Shown in pieces: positions 37,201 through 45,233 of a stretch of DNA of 64,000 bases. Numbering within the stretch: the first letter of the stretch is position 1; the number at the start of each line of letters is the position of its first letter. A program made the translations under genes and the position numbers. The notes below the pieces were generated by a model. It saw only the letters and a program-made list of their open reading frames with translations. It had not been told where the DNA came from and did no database searches. This stretch comes from DASVLX01 sp035552275 (GTDB taxonomy: Bacteria > Actinomycetota > Actinomycetes > Mycobacteriales > Pseudonocardiaceae): the NCBI GenBank assembly GCA_035552275.1, contig DASZLR010000141.1, forward strand, positions 1-64,000, in the 5' to 3' direction.

Positions 37201-38292
37201 ATCGAGGCGGCCACCCAGGCCAACGCGGTCGCGATCGCCGTCATCGGCGAACTGCTCACCGAGGGCCGGCAGCCCGTCATCGTGCTGGACCGCGACATCC
37301 GGCGCGAGTTCACCCTGCAGCGAGCCGGTCTGGGCGCGCTGGCGATGACCGGCGCTGGTCCGGCCGGTGACGGCGCGGCCGAGGCCGCGGCCGTCGGGCT
37401 GGGCCGGGATTCGGTGGTGCTGCTGATCGGCGGCGCCCGCGGCATCACCGCGCGGTTCGCCCGCACCCTCGCCATCGCCAGCGGCTGCCGGCTGGAACTG
37501 GTCGGCCGCACGGCGCCCGGCGTCGAGCCGGAAGCGCCGGTCACCGTGGCGGCCCGGGACCTGCCGGCGCTGCGCGCCGCGCTGGCCGGCAGCGGACACC
37601 AGGGCGGCCCGGCCGCGATCGACCGTGCCGCGAAGGAGATCCTGGCCCGGCGTGAGGTCGCCGAGACACTGGCCGAACTGCGCCGACACGGCAGCGAGGC
37701 GAACTACCGGGCCGTCGACGTCCGCGACACCCAGGCCATCGGCCAACTCGTCAAACAGGTGCACACCGAGCACGGCCGCATCGACGGTGTCGTCTACGCC
37801 GCCGGGGTGATCGAGGACAAACTGTTGGCGGAGAAGGACGACGAGTCCTTCGGTCGGGTCTTCGGCACCAAAGTGGATGGTGCGTCGGCGGTGCTGGCCG
37901 AACTGGCCGGGCTGCCCGGCCGGCCCGCGTTCGTGGTGCTGTTCGGCAGTGTCGCGGCGGCGCTGGGCAACCGGGGCCAGACCGACTACGCCGCCGCCAA
38001 CGACGCGCTGGAAACACTGGGCGCGCGGTGGGCGGACCACACCGGCGGCCGGGCGCTGACCGTCCACTGGGGACCCTGGGCGCCCGCCGACCACCACGGC
38101 GGCATGGTGAGCACTGAGCTGGCCCGCGCCTACCACGGCCGGGGCATCGAGCTGATCGACCCGGCTGAGGGCGTCGCCAGCCTGCTGCGCGAACTGGCCT
38201 GGGGCAACGACGAACTGCGCGCGGTCGTGCTCAACGCCGCACTCGCCTGGACCGAAGCGACCGCGGTGGCACCGGAGACGGGAGGACGATGA
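31249..38292 (+). CDS. Type I PKS/PfaA-like synthase: two nitronate-monooxygenase-like barrels, KS-AT-ACP-KR
   Basis: 2347 aa, ATG 31249 with GAGG upstream. Residues about 8-230 and 310-620 are two PfaD/nitronate-monooxygenase-like TIM barrels, seen as ARGSEAGGRVG with VWLAGGIGPHTAAAAVIGGA, and as EGAECGGHVGPRSSF with LFAGGIHDERSAAM. The KS (683-1125) has Cys877 in DAACGSSLAAL, His1012 in EAHGTGT and His1052 in GHTKCAAG. The AT (1245-1540) has FPGQGSQ and Ser1337 in GHSYGE. After a Pro/Ala-rich linker an ACP (about 1715-1800) carries Ser1762 in ADLSVDSIKRTEI, the form typical of PUFA-type synthases. The KR (about 2055-2340) has GGARGIT and Tyr2247 in QTDYAAAND. PfaD normally is a separate enoyl reductase; here two copies are fused N-terminally. 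The stop overlaps the next start (ATGA). Confidence 0.85.
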   Translation: MSARPQGADLVIGITPLGEPSARLCAAVDGAGGIGVLDLGAGDRRAREELALALRWSAGPIAVRVARGCALRHADLRELLGADADRIDTVVLGWHAPWQVRELPGRVLVEVTSRAEAVRAVRAGAHGLIARGSEAGGRVGELSSFVLAQHLLTDPELRETPVWLAGGIGPHTAAAAVIGGAAGVVLDTQLALLAESDLRPEVAAALAASDGSDTAIVHGHRVLATQGGPRGNAAADLASVPMTDVEMADLIGGRDLATRLLPVGQDAFLATRFAEEFGTAARAVRSLRRSITDALAADEHPVLAPGSALARALGTDLPVAQGPMTRVSDLAGFAAAVAEQGALPFVALALATGEQTRKLLAETRATLGARPWGVGVLGFASEDIRKAQLEVIRELRPSVALIAGGNPAQAAALESVGISTFIHVASPNLLRQFLDAGARKFVFEGAECGGHVGPRSSFALWECQLGVLAEHLDDGRPADGLQVLFAGGIHDERSAAMVAAAAEPLSRRGASIGVLMGTGYLFTEEAVAHGAVQPLFQRQVLAADGTALLETAPGHATRCLPSPFVDTFQSISAELAEQGVPKRDAWEKLEQLNVGRLRIASKGIRREGAELIEVGEDDQLAEGMFMAGQVVALRSQVTTVAKLHEDVTSGAERFRAERITALRAELGLTRPQDEDRAEQPAPVDVAIIGMACVYPGAPDLASFWANIIGKVDSITEVPADRWDTDIYYSAEGAKGGNKAAGERSRSKWGGFLDQIPFDALRYGVPPSTLTAIEPVQLLALEIAHRALVDSGYADRDDFDRERVGVVFGAEAGSDLLNTGTMRMMLPSYLGSLPKELDEQLPKVTEDTFAGQLSNVISGRIANRLDFGGASYSVDAACGSSLAALDSACKDLVSGHADMVMCGGADLHNAANDFLLFSSVGALSPTGKCRTFDSAADGIALGEGVACVVLKRLADAERDGDRIYGVIEGVGSGSDGRSLGLTAPRPEGQRRALERAYQRAGISPAEVGLIEAHGTGTVVGDRTELSTLEAVFGEADVPAGSCVVGSVKSQIGHTKCAAGMAGLIKAAMAVHTGVKPPTLHVDRPNPAWQADTSPFAFHSDPAPWLVPPAQRIAGVSAFGFGGTNFHAVLRGHRSAELTRHGLAQWPVELFTFRGVDQASAVREVEWLRDLTAVNDAHGRPWTLRDLARSTALRADRGRAAVRIALVATDLDNLAELLSAAPTSTGDPARGLFVAGESAEPGKLAVLFPGQGSQKPGMLAELFVAFPEIRRHARSTADRAEITAAMFPPAVFDADARRAAEDRLRDTAIAQPALGIAGLAVHHLLGRLGVTPDLVAGHSYGELVALAAAGAIDPDTLLDLSAARAKSILDSVDSAGGDPGAMAAVAAGPAEVARILAEAGLADEVVPANQNSPRQTVIAGPTDRLDIALDALRAAGLAGKKLPVACAFHSPVVGGAGERFAAVLAEQEIAAPEIPVWANRTAAVYRAEPAAVRAELAAQIGAPVRFVDQIEAMHADGARIFLEAGPGRVLGGLVDAILGDRPHTTVSCDGGLRGFLTAVARLAVAGVDLRTGWLTTGRDATDVSRATPSRRPGWTVDGQTVRTADGNYLPGGLAPARRVEVTMPGSSVPAGQSSGQSGPAPSEREALIAEYLRASREMVAAQRDVMLSFLGAAPNPAAPAPLPAARPEPLPTQVAPSTPDTQATRPTPPTPAPTAPEPARTPTPDPEPVDAMSMVVGLIAERTGYPAEMIEPDLDLEADLSVDSIKRTEIAGELASRLGLDGADERFDDLVRMRTTQAMADWIDTLAGGAPAESAAPAEPPGESTVVVEPVPAPAGVAGGPDLTGEPPQRFVWRLAEADGTPGDPAVFTGSRIVLAGGEPTVVEALSSLLRAHGARVTAISAASGRAEIAGPVDGLVFLDALCAADEPVLPAAFGLFRAALRHQPRWLLAVAPSTDGRPESSSAGLRGLFRSMALEYPDSMVRLLEIEAATQANAVAIAVIGELLTEGRQPVIVLDRDIRREFTLQRAGLGALAMTGAGPAGDGAAEAAAVGLGRDSVVLLIGGARGITARFARTLAIASGCRLELVGRTAPGVEPEAPVTVAARDLPALRAALAGSGHQGGPAAIDRAAKEILARREVAETLAELRRHGSEANYRAVDVRDTQAIGQLVKQVHTEHGRIDGVVYAAGVIEDKLLAEKDDESFGRVFGTKVDGASAVLAELAGLPGRPAFVVLFGSVAAALGNRGQTDYAAANDALETLGARWADHTGGRALTVHWGPWAPADHHGGMVSTELARAYHGRGIELIDPAEGVASLLRELAWGNDELRAVVLNAALAWTEATAVAPETGGR

Positions 38293-41171
38293 CCGACATG
38301 ACTGACCTGTCCCCGCCGTCGGTGCGCGGGGTGGTCGAGCCGGACCGGATGCTGCACCTGTCCGCCCCCGACCGGGCGGGCCTGGCCGCGCTGCTGGCCG
38401 CCCCCGACGAGGAACTGCTCGCCGGATCCCGGTCAGCCGGATCAGACCCGGACGGATCAGCTGGCTGCCGGCTGGGCATCGTCGCGCCCAACGCCAAACG
38501 CCTTGGCCTGGCAAGGAAACTGGTCGCCAGCGGCAAGCCGTGGCGCGGCCGCAACGACATCTGGTTCAGCCCCCGGCCACTGCTGCGCGAGCCGGGCGCC
38601 GGGATCGCGTTCCTGTTTCCCGGCCTGGAAGGCGAGTTCGCGCCGCGGTGCGACGATGTGGCGCGCTGGCTGGACGCGCCCGCGCCGGCGGCCAACCTGG
38701 AGACCGTCGGCCAGCACGCGGAGGGCGTGATCGCGGTCAGCCGCATGCTGGACGAGGCGTTGCGGCGACTGAACATCCGCCCCGCCGCACTCGCCGGGCA
38801 CAGCATCGGCGAGTGGACCGCCATGATGGGCGGCGGGATGATGGGCCACACCAGCACGGCCGAGTTCTTCGCCCGAATCGACCTGGACTCGATGCTGGTG
38901 CGCGGTTTCGACTTCGGCGTGCTCGGCTGCCCTGCCGACCGGGTCGCCGACGCGCTGACCCAGCGGCCGGACCTGGTGCTGTCACACGAGAACTCCACCA
39001 ACCAGACGGTGGTCTGCGGGCCGGTGGACACCGTCGCCGGGTTGGTCGCGGAGTTCCGCGCGCGCGGGGTGATCTGCCAGGTGCTGCCGTTCCAGTCCGG
39101 GTTCCACACCCCGATGCTGCGCCGCAACCTGGACCACTTCGTCACCGAGATCGCCGGCCTGCCGATGGGCCGGGCGGAGATTCCGGTCTGGTCGGCGACC
39201 ACCGCCGCGCCGTTCCCCACCGATTCCCAGGACATCCGCGAGCTGTACGTCCGGCACCTGCTGGAGCCGGTGCGTTGGCGTGGCCTGATGCTGGCCATGC
39301 ACGAGGCCGGCATCAGGGTGTTCGTGCAGGTCGGGCCCGGCCAGCTCGGCTCACTGGTGGACGACACGCTGCGCGAGCACGAGCACCTGACGATCGCCGC
39401 CAACTCGGCGCACCGGACCGGCCTGGACCAACTGCGCCGGCTGGCCACCGCCGTCTGGGTGGAGGGCGGCCGGCCGGACTTCGCCGTGCTGGATTCCGAG
39501 TTCGCGCCCCGGCCGGTCGAGGTCGCGAAACCGGCTCCGGCTCCCGTCGCGGAACCGACCCCCGAGCCGATCCAGGCGATCGTGAATCCCGATCTGCCGG
39601 CGAGCGCGCTGGCGGTGGCCCAACTGGATGGCCTGAGCGAACGGTTCCCGCTCGCCGCCGAGCTGTCCGCGCTGATGCGGGAAACGGCCGATGCGGTGAG
39701 CGCCGTGCTGCGCGCCAGCGCCGAGAATCCGGAAACCCCGGCCGCGCCCCGGCCAACCCCGCGTCCGGTCGCCGCGCAACCGGAGCCGGCCGGCCAGGAC
39801 AGCGTGCTGCACGTGTCCACCACCGCTATGCCCTACCTGGTGGACCACTGCTTCGCCAGGCAGCGGCCGGGCTGGCCGGACGAGACGGACCGGCGGCCGG
39901 TGGTGCCGGCCACCACGATGATCCAGCACATGATGGACGCGGCCGAACGGGGAGGCCGACGGACGATCGGCCTGGACGATGTGCGCCTGCACCGGTGGCT
40001 GGTGGCCTCGCCGCCGCAGGACGTGGTGGTGCGGGTCGTTCCGCTGGACGCCGACCGGGTGCGGGTCACCCTGGGCGAGCACGCCGAGGCCGTGGTGCTG
40101 CTCGGCCGCGACTACCCGGCGCCGACCGAGGGCGTCTGGCCGAAGTGGCCGGACGAGGGGCCGACCGCGCTGACCGCGCACGACATGTACGAGCAGCGGT
40201 GGATGTTCCACGGCCCCCAGTTCCAGGCGATCACCCGATCGGTCGCGATCGCCCCGCTCGGCGTCCGCTGCGAGCTGACCGTGCTGGACGCACCGGGCGC
40301 CCTGCTCGACGGCGTGGGCCAGGTGCTCGGCCAGTGGCTGGCGGAACTGCAGCCACACCGGCCGGCCGCGTTCCCGGCTCGGATCAACCGGATCCGCTTC
40401 CACGGACCGCAGCCGCCGACCGGCGCCACCACCGACTGTGCCCTGCGGATCACCGAGGTCCGGCACGAGCTGATCGAAGCCGACATGCAGGTGTCGTTGG
40501 CCGGCCGGCCGATCGTCTCGGTCAGCGGCTGGCAGGACGTTCGGCTGGACAGCGACCAGCCCGACAGCGCGGTCAACCGGTTCCCCGAGCTGAGCACGTT
40601 GGCGGCGCGGCAGCGCGGCGGCTGGTGGCTGCTCGCGGATCGCCTGCTGGGCCTGGCATCCCGGGAGTTCTACCTGTTCAAGTACCTCGCCGCCGAGGAG
40701 CGCGCCGAGTACTTCGCCTGCCCGCCGCGGGAACGTCGGCGGTGGCTGATGCGCCGGTTCGTGGTCAAGGACGCCGTGCGCGGCTGGTTGTGGGACGACG
40801 GCGCGGGTCCGCTGTTCCCCGCCGAGATCGCCGTCCGCGAGGACGACGCCGGCCAGTTCGCGGTGTCCGGCCGGTATGGGCTGCTGCTGCCGCCGCTGTC
40901 GGTCGCGGTGGCCGACTGCCAGGAGACGGCGGTCGCCATGGTGCGCCCGGACTCCCCGAGCGATGTGCCCAACCGGATCCACATCGCCGAGGTGGTGCCC
41001 GGGGTGGACGTCAACCGGGCGGCCGTCGCGGCGTTCGATCTCGGGACGACACACCGGCGGAGGGTTCGCGCCGAGTTGGTGAACAATCCGGAGGGCCTAC
41101 CATCTCGGCAATACGTCGTCGCCTGGACAATAGGCGCGACTCAGGAAAAGCAGGAGGAAGGCACACGATGA
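38289..41171 (+). CDS. PfaB-like acyltransferase with dehydratase and PPTase-like C-terminus
   Basis: 960 aa; ATG 38289 behind GGAGGACG, 4-base overlap with the PKS. The AT domain (about 105-400) starts FLFPGLEGEFA, has Ser172 in GHSIGEWTAM and SGFHTPML, resembling PfaB. A Pro-rich linker is followed by a hotdog dehydratase (about 505-760): His520 in LVDHCF, PVVPATTMIQHMMDAA and MFHGPQFQ near 642. Residues about 800-900 look like a Sfp-type phosphopantetheinyl transferase: RRWLMRRFVVKDAVRGWLW, LFPAEIAVREDDAGQFAV and LSVAVADCQETAVAMV, where the usual SxSH is changed to SVAVAD. Together with the previous gene this supplies the full KS-AT-ACP-KR-AT-DH set. The PPTase reading is the least certain part. 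Confidence 0.75.
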   Translation: MTDMTDLSPPSVRGVVEPDRMLHLSAPDRAGLAALLAAPDEELLAGSRSAGSDPDGSAGCRLGIVAPNAKRLGLARKLVASGKPWRGRNDIWFSPRPLLREPGAGIAFLFPGLEGEFAPRCDDVARWLDAPAPAANLETVGQHAEGVIAVSRMLDEALRRLNIRPAALAGHSIGEWTAMMGGGMMGHTSTAEFFARIDLDSMLVRGFDFGVLGCPADRVADALTQRPDLVLSHENSTNQTVVCGPVDTVAGLVAEFRARGVICQVLPFQSGFHTPMLRRNLDHFVTEIAGLPMGRAEIPVWSATTAAPFPTDSQDIRELYVRHLLEPVRWRGLMLAMHEAGIRVFVQVGPGQLGSLVDDTLREHEHLTIAANSAHRTGLDQLRRLATAVWVEGGRPDFAVLDSEFAPRPVEVAKPAPAPVAEPTPEPIQAIVNPDLPASALAVAQLDGLSERFPLAAELSALMRETADAVSAVLRASAENPETPAAPRPTPRPVAAQPEPAGQDSVLHVSTTAMPYLVDHCFARQRPGWPDETDRRPVVPATTMIQHMMDAAERGGRRTIGLDDVRLHRWLVASPPQDVVVRVVPLDADRVRVTLGEHAEAVVLLGRDYPAPTEGVWPKWPDEGPTALTAHDMYEQRWMFHGPQFQAITRSVAIAPLGVRCELTVLDAPGALLDGVGQVLGQWLAELQPHRPAAFPARINRIRFHGPQPPTGATTDCALRITEVRHELIEADMQVSLAGRPIVSVSGWQDVRLDSDQPDSAVNRFPELSTLAARQRGGWWLLADRLLGLASREFYLFKYLAAEERAEYFACPPRERRRWLMRRFVVKDAVRGWLWDDGAGPLFPAEIAVREDDAGQFAVSGRYGLLLPPLSVAVADCQETAVAMVRPDSPSDVPNRIHIAEVVPGVDVNRAAVAAFDLGTTHRRRVRAELVNNPEGLPSRQYVVAWTIGATQEKQEEGTR

Positions 41172-41473
41172 CGGTCCCACAGGCGTCCTCGGAAACAGCG
41201 GTGCTCGGGGAGATCCGCACCATTCTCGCCGAAGTGCTGGATCTGTCCGATGTGGATGACATCGAGATCACCGCGGAGATGTCGCTGATCGACGATCTCG
41301 GACTGGAGAGCATCGACCTGGTGAGCATCGGCTCCATGTTGACCGAACGCTACGGCGAGCAGGTCAATCTGGCCTCGTTCCTCGCCGACCAGGAGATGGA
41401 CGATGTCATCAAGCTGACCGTTGGCGGATTGGTCGACTTCGTGGCGAGTCGGCTCTCGAACGACCAGGCCTAG
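41168..41473 (+). CDS. Free acyl carrier protein
   Basis: A 101-aa acidic carrier protein starting at ATG 41168 (AGGAGG upstream, 4-base overlap with the previous gene). The phosphopantetheine site is Ser in DDLGLESIDLVSIG. Helix positions and the FVASRL end are as in other ACPs; it is slightly longer than FAS-type ACP (about 80 aa). It probably holds the growing or finished acyl chain for transfer to the hydrolase, glycosyltransferase or FAAL of the same region. The downstream GTG lies 10 bases away. Confidence 0.85.
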   Translation: MTVPQASSETAVLGEIRTILAEVLDLSDVDDIEITAEMSLIDDLGLESIDLVSIGSMLTERYGEQVNLASFLADQEMDDVIKLTVGGLVDFVASRLSNDQA

Positions 41474-41483
41474 GAGCCTCGAC

Positions 41484-42314
41484 GTGGCAATGATGTCGGT
41501 GAACGGCCTGCGCACCCACTACCAGTGGATGCGGGCGAAGAACCCGCGTCCGGGCGGGGCGCCCACGGTAGTGTGCGTGCACGGCATCGGCTATGACAGC
41601 CTGGCCAGCTTCTATCTGACGCTGGCGTCCCCGCTGTCCGAGGCCGGTTACGACGTGCTCACCTACGATCTGCGCGGGCACGGCCGCACCGAGCGGCCGG
41701 CTACCGGCTACCGGCTGGGCGACTTCGTGGACGATTTCGAGGTGCTGCTCAAGCAGTTGCAGGTCGACGGGCCGATTCACCTGCTGGGCAACAGCTTCGG
41801 CGGCACGCTGGCGTTCAGCTACGCGGTCCGCAACCCCGGCCGGGTGGCCAGCATCGTCGGGATCGAATCCGAGCCGGCGACCGAGGTGTGGTCGGACAAG
41901 ATGAGTCGGACCATGGCCAATGTGGTCGAGCTGATGGGCGATGAGGGGTTCCTCGGGTGGGTCACCGAGATCTGGGGCAAGCACCACGCCCGGTTGAACA
42001 AGGCGGCCGCCGAGGGCGTCGGACAGACGTCGATCGTGGCGGAGCTGGCCGAGGGACCGCTGCTGTCCCAGGCGGAGCTGGACCAGATCACCTGCCCGGT
42101 GCTGTCCATTGTGGGCGATGAGGGGTACCAGCAGGACGATCTGGGCGCGGTCGCCGCGCTGCTGCCGGACTGCCGCACCGAGGTCATCGAGGGCCAGGAC
42201 CATTCGGTGCTGGTCGAGCGGCACCAGACCGTCCGCAAGCTGCTGCTGAGCTGGCTCGACGAGCACGAGGCCGGCAGCGTCGCCGACGAACTGCTGGAGG
42301 ACGGCGCGGCGTGA
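41484..42314 (+). CDS. Alpha/beta hydrolase (possible thioesterase/transferase)
   Basis: 276 aa from GTG 41484, with AGGAG 7 bases before it. CVHGIGYD oxyanion region, YDLRGHGRTE, nucleophile Ser104 in LLGNSFGG, acid in VGDEG and His in GQDHSVLVE. The family is mostly esterases and acyltransferases, and GNSFGG with this spacing fits. Placed between the ACP and the glycosyltransferase, it may release the acyl chain from the ACP or join it to the sugar acceptor. No signal peptide. It overlaps the next gene by 4 bases. Confidence 0.8.
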   Translation: MAMMSVNGLRTHYQWMRAKNPRPGGAPTVVCVHGIGYDSLASFYLTLASPLSEAGYDVLTYDLRGHGRTERPATGYRLGDFVDDFEVLLKQLQVDGPIHLLGNSFGGTLAFSYAVRNPGRVASIVGIESEPATEVWSDKMSRTMANVVELMGDEGFLGWVTEIWGKHHARLNKAAAEGVGQTSIVAELAEGPLLSQAELDQITCPVLSIVGDEGYQQDDLGAVAALLPDCRTEVIEGQDHSVLVERHQTVRKLLLSWLDEHEAGSVADELLEDGAA

Positions 42315-43447
42315 GACGGTTCCTGTTCGTCGTTCCGCCGCTGGTGGGCCACATCAACCCCGCCGCCAGCGTCGCCGATGAACTGCGTTCCCGGGGGCAC
42401 CAGATCGCCTGGGCCGGAGACGAGGGGATCCTGCGGCCGCTGCTGGGAGGTGCGGCGGCCGGTGACACGATCTACTCCTGTGGGCTGACCGCGCCGGCCG
42501 AGCGGCCGGCGCAGCTGCGCGGGTTCGCCGCGCTGAAGTACTTGTGGGAGGACATCTTCACCCCGCTGGCCGAGGCGATGGAGCCCGGTGTGCGGGCGGC
42601 GGTGGCCGAGTTCCGGCCCGACCTGCTGGTGGTGGACCAGCAGGCACTGGCCGGCGCGCTGGTCGCGGAGCGGCTCGGCCTGCCCTGGGTGACTTCGGCC
42701 AGCACCTCGGGCGAGTTCATCGACCCGCTGGAGGGCATGCCGAAGGTGCAGCAGTGGCGACAGGACCAGATGCGCGGACTGCGGGAGCGGTTCGGTGATC
42801 CGGACGCGAAGAGCGATCTCAGGTTCTCGCCGTATCTGGTGTTGGCGTTCACGACTGAGGCGATGGTCGGCGAAACCAGCGGGTTCGACTTCCCGGTGTC
42901 CTTCGTCGGCCCGGTCCGCCGGCCGTCGGCCGGCGGACCGTCGGACCCGTCGTTGGTGTTCGTCAGCCTGGGCACCATGAACACCGACTCCGGTGCGCGG
43001 TTCCTCCGCGAATGTGTGGCGGCGTTGCGGGATCGGCCGAACCTGCGGGCCATTGTCGTGGACCCGGGCGGCGCCATCACCGACGCTCCGCCGCCACATG
43101 TGGTGATGGAGCGGCATGTCGACCAGCTCGCCGTGCTGGCCCGCGCCAGCGCCGTTGTGTGCCATGGTGGCCACAACACCGTCTGCGAGGCGCTGGCCCG
43201 TGGGCTCCCGCTGGTCATCGCGCCGATCCGAGACGACCAGCCGGTGATCGCCGAGCAGGTGAAACAGGCCGGCGCCGGGCTGCGGCTGCGGTTCGACCGG
43301 ATCCGCGCGGACAAGATCGGCCAGGCCATCGACACCGTGCTGACCGATCCGGCCTACCGGGTGGCGGCGGGCCAAGTCCAGGAGTCGTTCCGGTTGGCCG
43401 GCGGTGCGCCCGCCGCCGCCGACGAGCTGTCCGCCGTCGCCGGGTAA
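42311..43447 (+). CDS. GT1/MGT-type glycosyltransferase
   Basis: 378 aa, GTG 42311 overlapping the hydrolase stop. N-terminal acceptor half: FVVPPLVGHINPAASVADELRSRGH; C-terminal donor half: FVSLGTMNTDSG and the GT1 signature HGGHNTVCEALARGLPLVIAPIRDDQP (about 284-310). GT-B enzymes of the MGT subfamily glycosylate macrolides and lipids with nucleotide sugars. As the last gene of the PKS operon it most likely glycosylates the lipid or polyketide product, making a glycolipid. No sugar-nucleotide synthesis genes are nearby, so a common UDP-sugar is expected. Confidence 0.85.
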   Translation: MRRFLFVVPPLVGHINPAASVADELRSRGHQIAWAGDEGILRPLLGGAAAGDTIYSCGLTAPAERPAQLRGFAALKYLWEDIFTPLAEAMEPGVRAAVAEFRPDLLVVDQQALAGALVAERLGLPWVTSASTSGEFIDPLEGMPKVQQWRQDQMRGLRERFGDPDAKSDLRFSPYLVLAFTTEAMVGETSGFDFPVSFVGPVRRPSAGGPSDPSLVFVSLGTMNTDSGARFLRECVAALRDRPNLRAIVVDPGGAITDAPPPHVVMERHVDQLAVLARASAVVCHGGHNTVCEALARGLPLVIAPIRDDQPVIAEQVKQAGAGLRLRFDRIRADKIGQAIDTVLTDPAYRVAAGQVQESFRLAGGAPAAADELSAVAG

Positions 43448-43472
43448 CAGGTTCGAAGCGGCCGGACAGCCG

Positions 43473-43520
43473 ACGATGCCGGCGGCGGGACACCGGACCG
43501 TGCCCCGCCGCCGGCATCGT
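43473..43520 (+). terminator. Hairpin behind the PKS operon
   Basis: A 17-bp perfect stem (43473-43489 and 43504-43520) with a 14-base loop; no T tract, as is common in actinomycetes. The remaining 43521-43960 stretch holds no gene. Confidence 0.75.
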
Positions 43521-43960
43521 CAGGTACGGCGTGACAATACCTCAGAAAAGCCATCCGATAACGTGGCCGAGAGCGTCAAGAATAGCATGACCAGCACCCA
43601 AGATCATCTGTGATCCTTTCATAGTGCGATTTCTCAGCGGTTAGCTTAACCGTTGGGCGGCAACCTCGACATGGTTGTCGGAGTTACTGTATTGCCGGGC
43701 TCGTGGAGGAGTCAAGGAAGCGTCGACCACAGATCGAAATTTACCTATCGAGCACATTTATCGGTGGTCTAATTGTCACTCTGATGACTAGTTCCATAGC
43801 TTGCGTCAGCGCGGATGATCAAGGTCGGGGTCGCACGACGGTGGCTCAGCGAACTCCAAGAAACCATGTATAACCAGGGTTTTTGTCATCTGGTTGACAA
43901 GTCAAGCACTCGAGAAAGTGGGTGTTCGCGACGGATTGACCATAGGCTCCAGGTGACACC

Positions 43961-44015
43961 TTGACATGGTCCCCGAGCTATCCGTACGGTATCTCCGACA
44001 GATGTGTCGGAGATA
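43961..44015 (+). promoter_or_regulatory. Promoter and palindromic operator of the desaturase operon
   Basis: TTGACA (43961-43966), 18 bases, TACGGT (43985-43990). A perfect 11-bp inverted repeat TATCTCCGACA/TGTCGGAGATA with a 4-base centre (43990-44015) covers the expected transcription start, the typical place and form of a TetR-family operator. It could also act as a 5' mRNA hairpin. Confidence 0.65.
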
Positions 44016-44098
44016 TGAAAGGAATATCCGGCCGTGTTACCAAGGTATACGCTGGTGGCGCGGTTAATTGGATATTTCCTGATTTCCTGATCTGGAGA

Positions 44099-45202
44099 AT
44101 GGCGGTGTTGATGAGTCTGGGGCTTGCGCGCACTGGCCGCTGGCTGCTGAATTCGCGGGTGGTCAGCGCGCTGGCCGTGCCGCACGGCGTGGACCGGTAT
44201 CTGGGCCTGGTCAATCCGCTCTGGTCGACGCACGAGGTGCGCGCGGTCGTCGTCGACGTCGCACACCACACCGCGGACAGCGTCACCATCACCCTGCGGC
44301 CCAACGGCAACTGGGCCGGCGCCCAGGCCGGGCAGTATGTGCGGTTGGCGGTGGAGATCGACGGCGCCCGCCGCACGCGGTGTTTCTCGGTCGCCAGCTC
44401 CGCGCATCGGGCGGACGGTCTGATCGAGATCACCACGAAGGTGAACCCGGCCGGCGCCGTGTCCCGATACCTGAAGCAGCACGCGCGGCCCGGCCTGCGG
44501 ATGGTGCTGTCGCCGGCCGAGGGCGAATTCACGCTGCCGGCCAGGGTGCCCGAGCGGCTGCTGTTGATCAGCGGCGGCAGCGGGATCACGCCGGTGATGT
44601 CCATCCTGCGCACCCTGATCGACCAGCGGTATCCCGGCCGGATCACCTTCCTGCACTATGCCCGCACCCCAGCCGACGTCATCTACCGCGCCGAACTCGC
44701 CGCGCTGGCCGCGGCGCGCCCGCGGCTCACGCTGGTCAATGTCTACACCCGGTCACCGGGGGCCAGCCGGTTCAGCGGGGAGCGGTTGGGCCAGGTCGCA
44801 CCCGACTACGCCAAGGCGCTGACCTACGTCTGTGGCCCGGCCCCGCTGCTGGAAGCGGTGGCGGGGCTGTGGCGCGCGGAAGGGATCGCCGACCGGCTGA
44901 TGATCGAGCGGTTCACCCTCGTGTCACCCGTCGTGGACACCGAGAACGCGGTGGGCACGGTGCGGTTCACCCGCAGCGGTGTCAGCGCCCGCAACGACGG
45001 CCGCACGGTGCTGGAGCAGGCCGAGGCGGCCGGGTTGCGCCCGGAGCACGGCTGTCGGATGGGCATCTGCCACACCTGCGTCGCCCTGAAGACCATCGGC
45101 TCGGTCCGCGACGTGCGCAACGACGTGATCAGCGCCGAGCCCGATGAACGCATCCAGCTCTGCGTCACCGCACCGTGCGGCGATGTCGAGTTGGACCTCT
45201 GA
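44099..45202 (+). CDS. Flavin/2Fe-2S oxidoreductase (desaturase electron donor)
   Basis: Start uncertain: ATG 44099 or ATG 44111; upstream ATGs fall in the operator region. About 367 aa. It has an FNR-like FAD domain with RCFSVASSA, an NAD(P) domain with LLISGGSGITPVMSILR and CGPAPLLE, and a C-terminal plant-type ferredoxin domain with CRMGICHTC plus a final cysteine in IQLCVTAPCGD. VNPLWS near the N-terminus also occurs in the mycobacterial Rv3230c-like reductases that pair with DesA3-type desaturases. The next gene is such a desaturase, so this protein should pass electrons from NAD(P)H to it. Confidence 0.85.
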   Translation: MAVLMSLGLARTGRWLLNSRVVSALAVPHGVDRYLGLVNPLWSTHEVRAVVVDVAHHTADSVTITLRPNGNWAGAQAGQYVRLAVEIDGARRTRCFSVASSAHRADGLIEITTKVNPAGAVSRYLKQHARPGLRMVLSPAEGEFTLPARVPERLLLISGGSGITPVMSILRTLIDQRYPGRITFLHYARTPADVIYRAELAALAAARPRLTLVNVYTRSPGASRFSGERLGQVAPDYAKALTYVCGPAPLLEAVAGLWRAEGIADRLMIERFTLVSPVVDTENAVGTVRFTRSGVSARNDGRTVLEQAEAAGLRPEHGCRMGICHTCVALKTIGSVRDVRNDVISAEPDERIQLCVTAPCGDVELDL

Positions 45203-45233
45203 CATGACAACCGACGGCGACCGAGGAGGGGAC

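Noticed and set aside
38540..41473. A 977-aa plus-strand frame overlapping the AT-DH gene
   Set aside because: Only its last 101 residues are real (the ACP, with its own start at 41168); the rest is the +1 shadow of the AT-DH gene.
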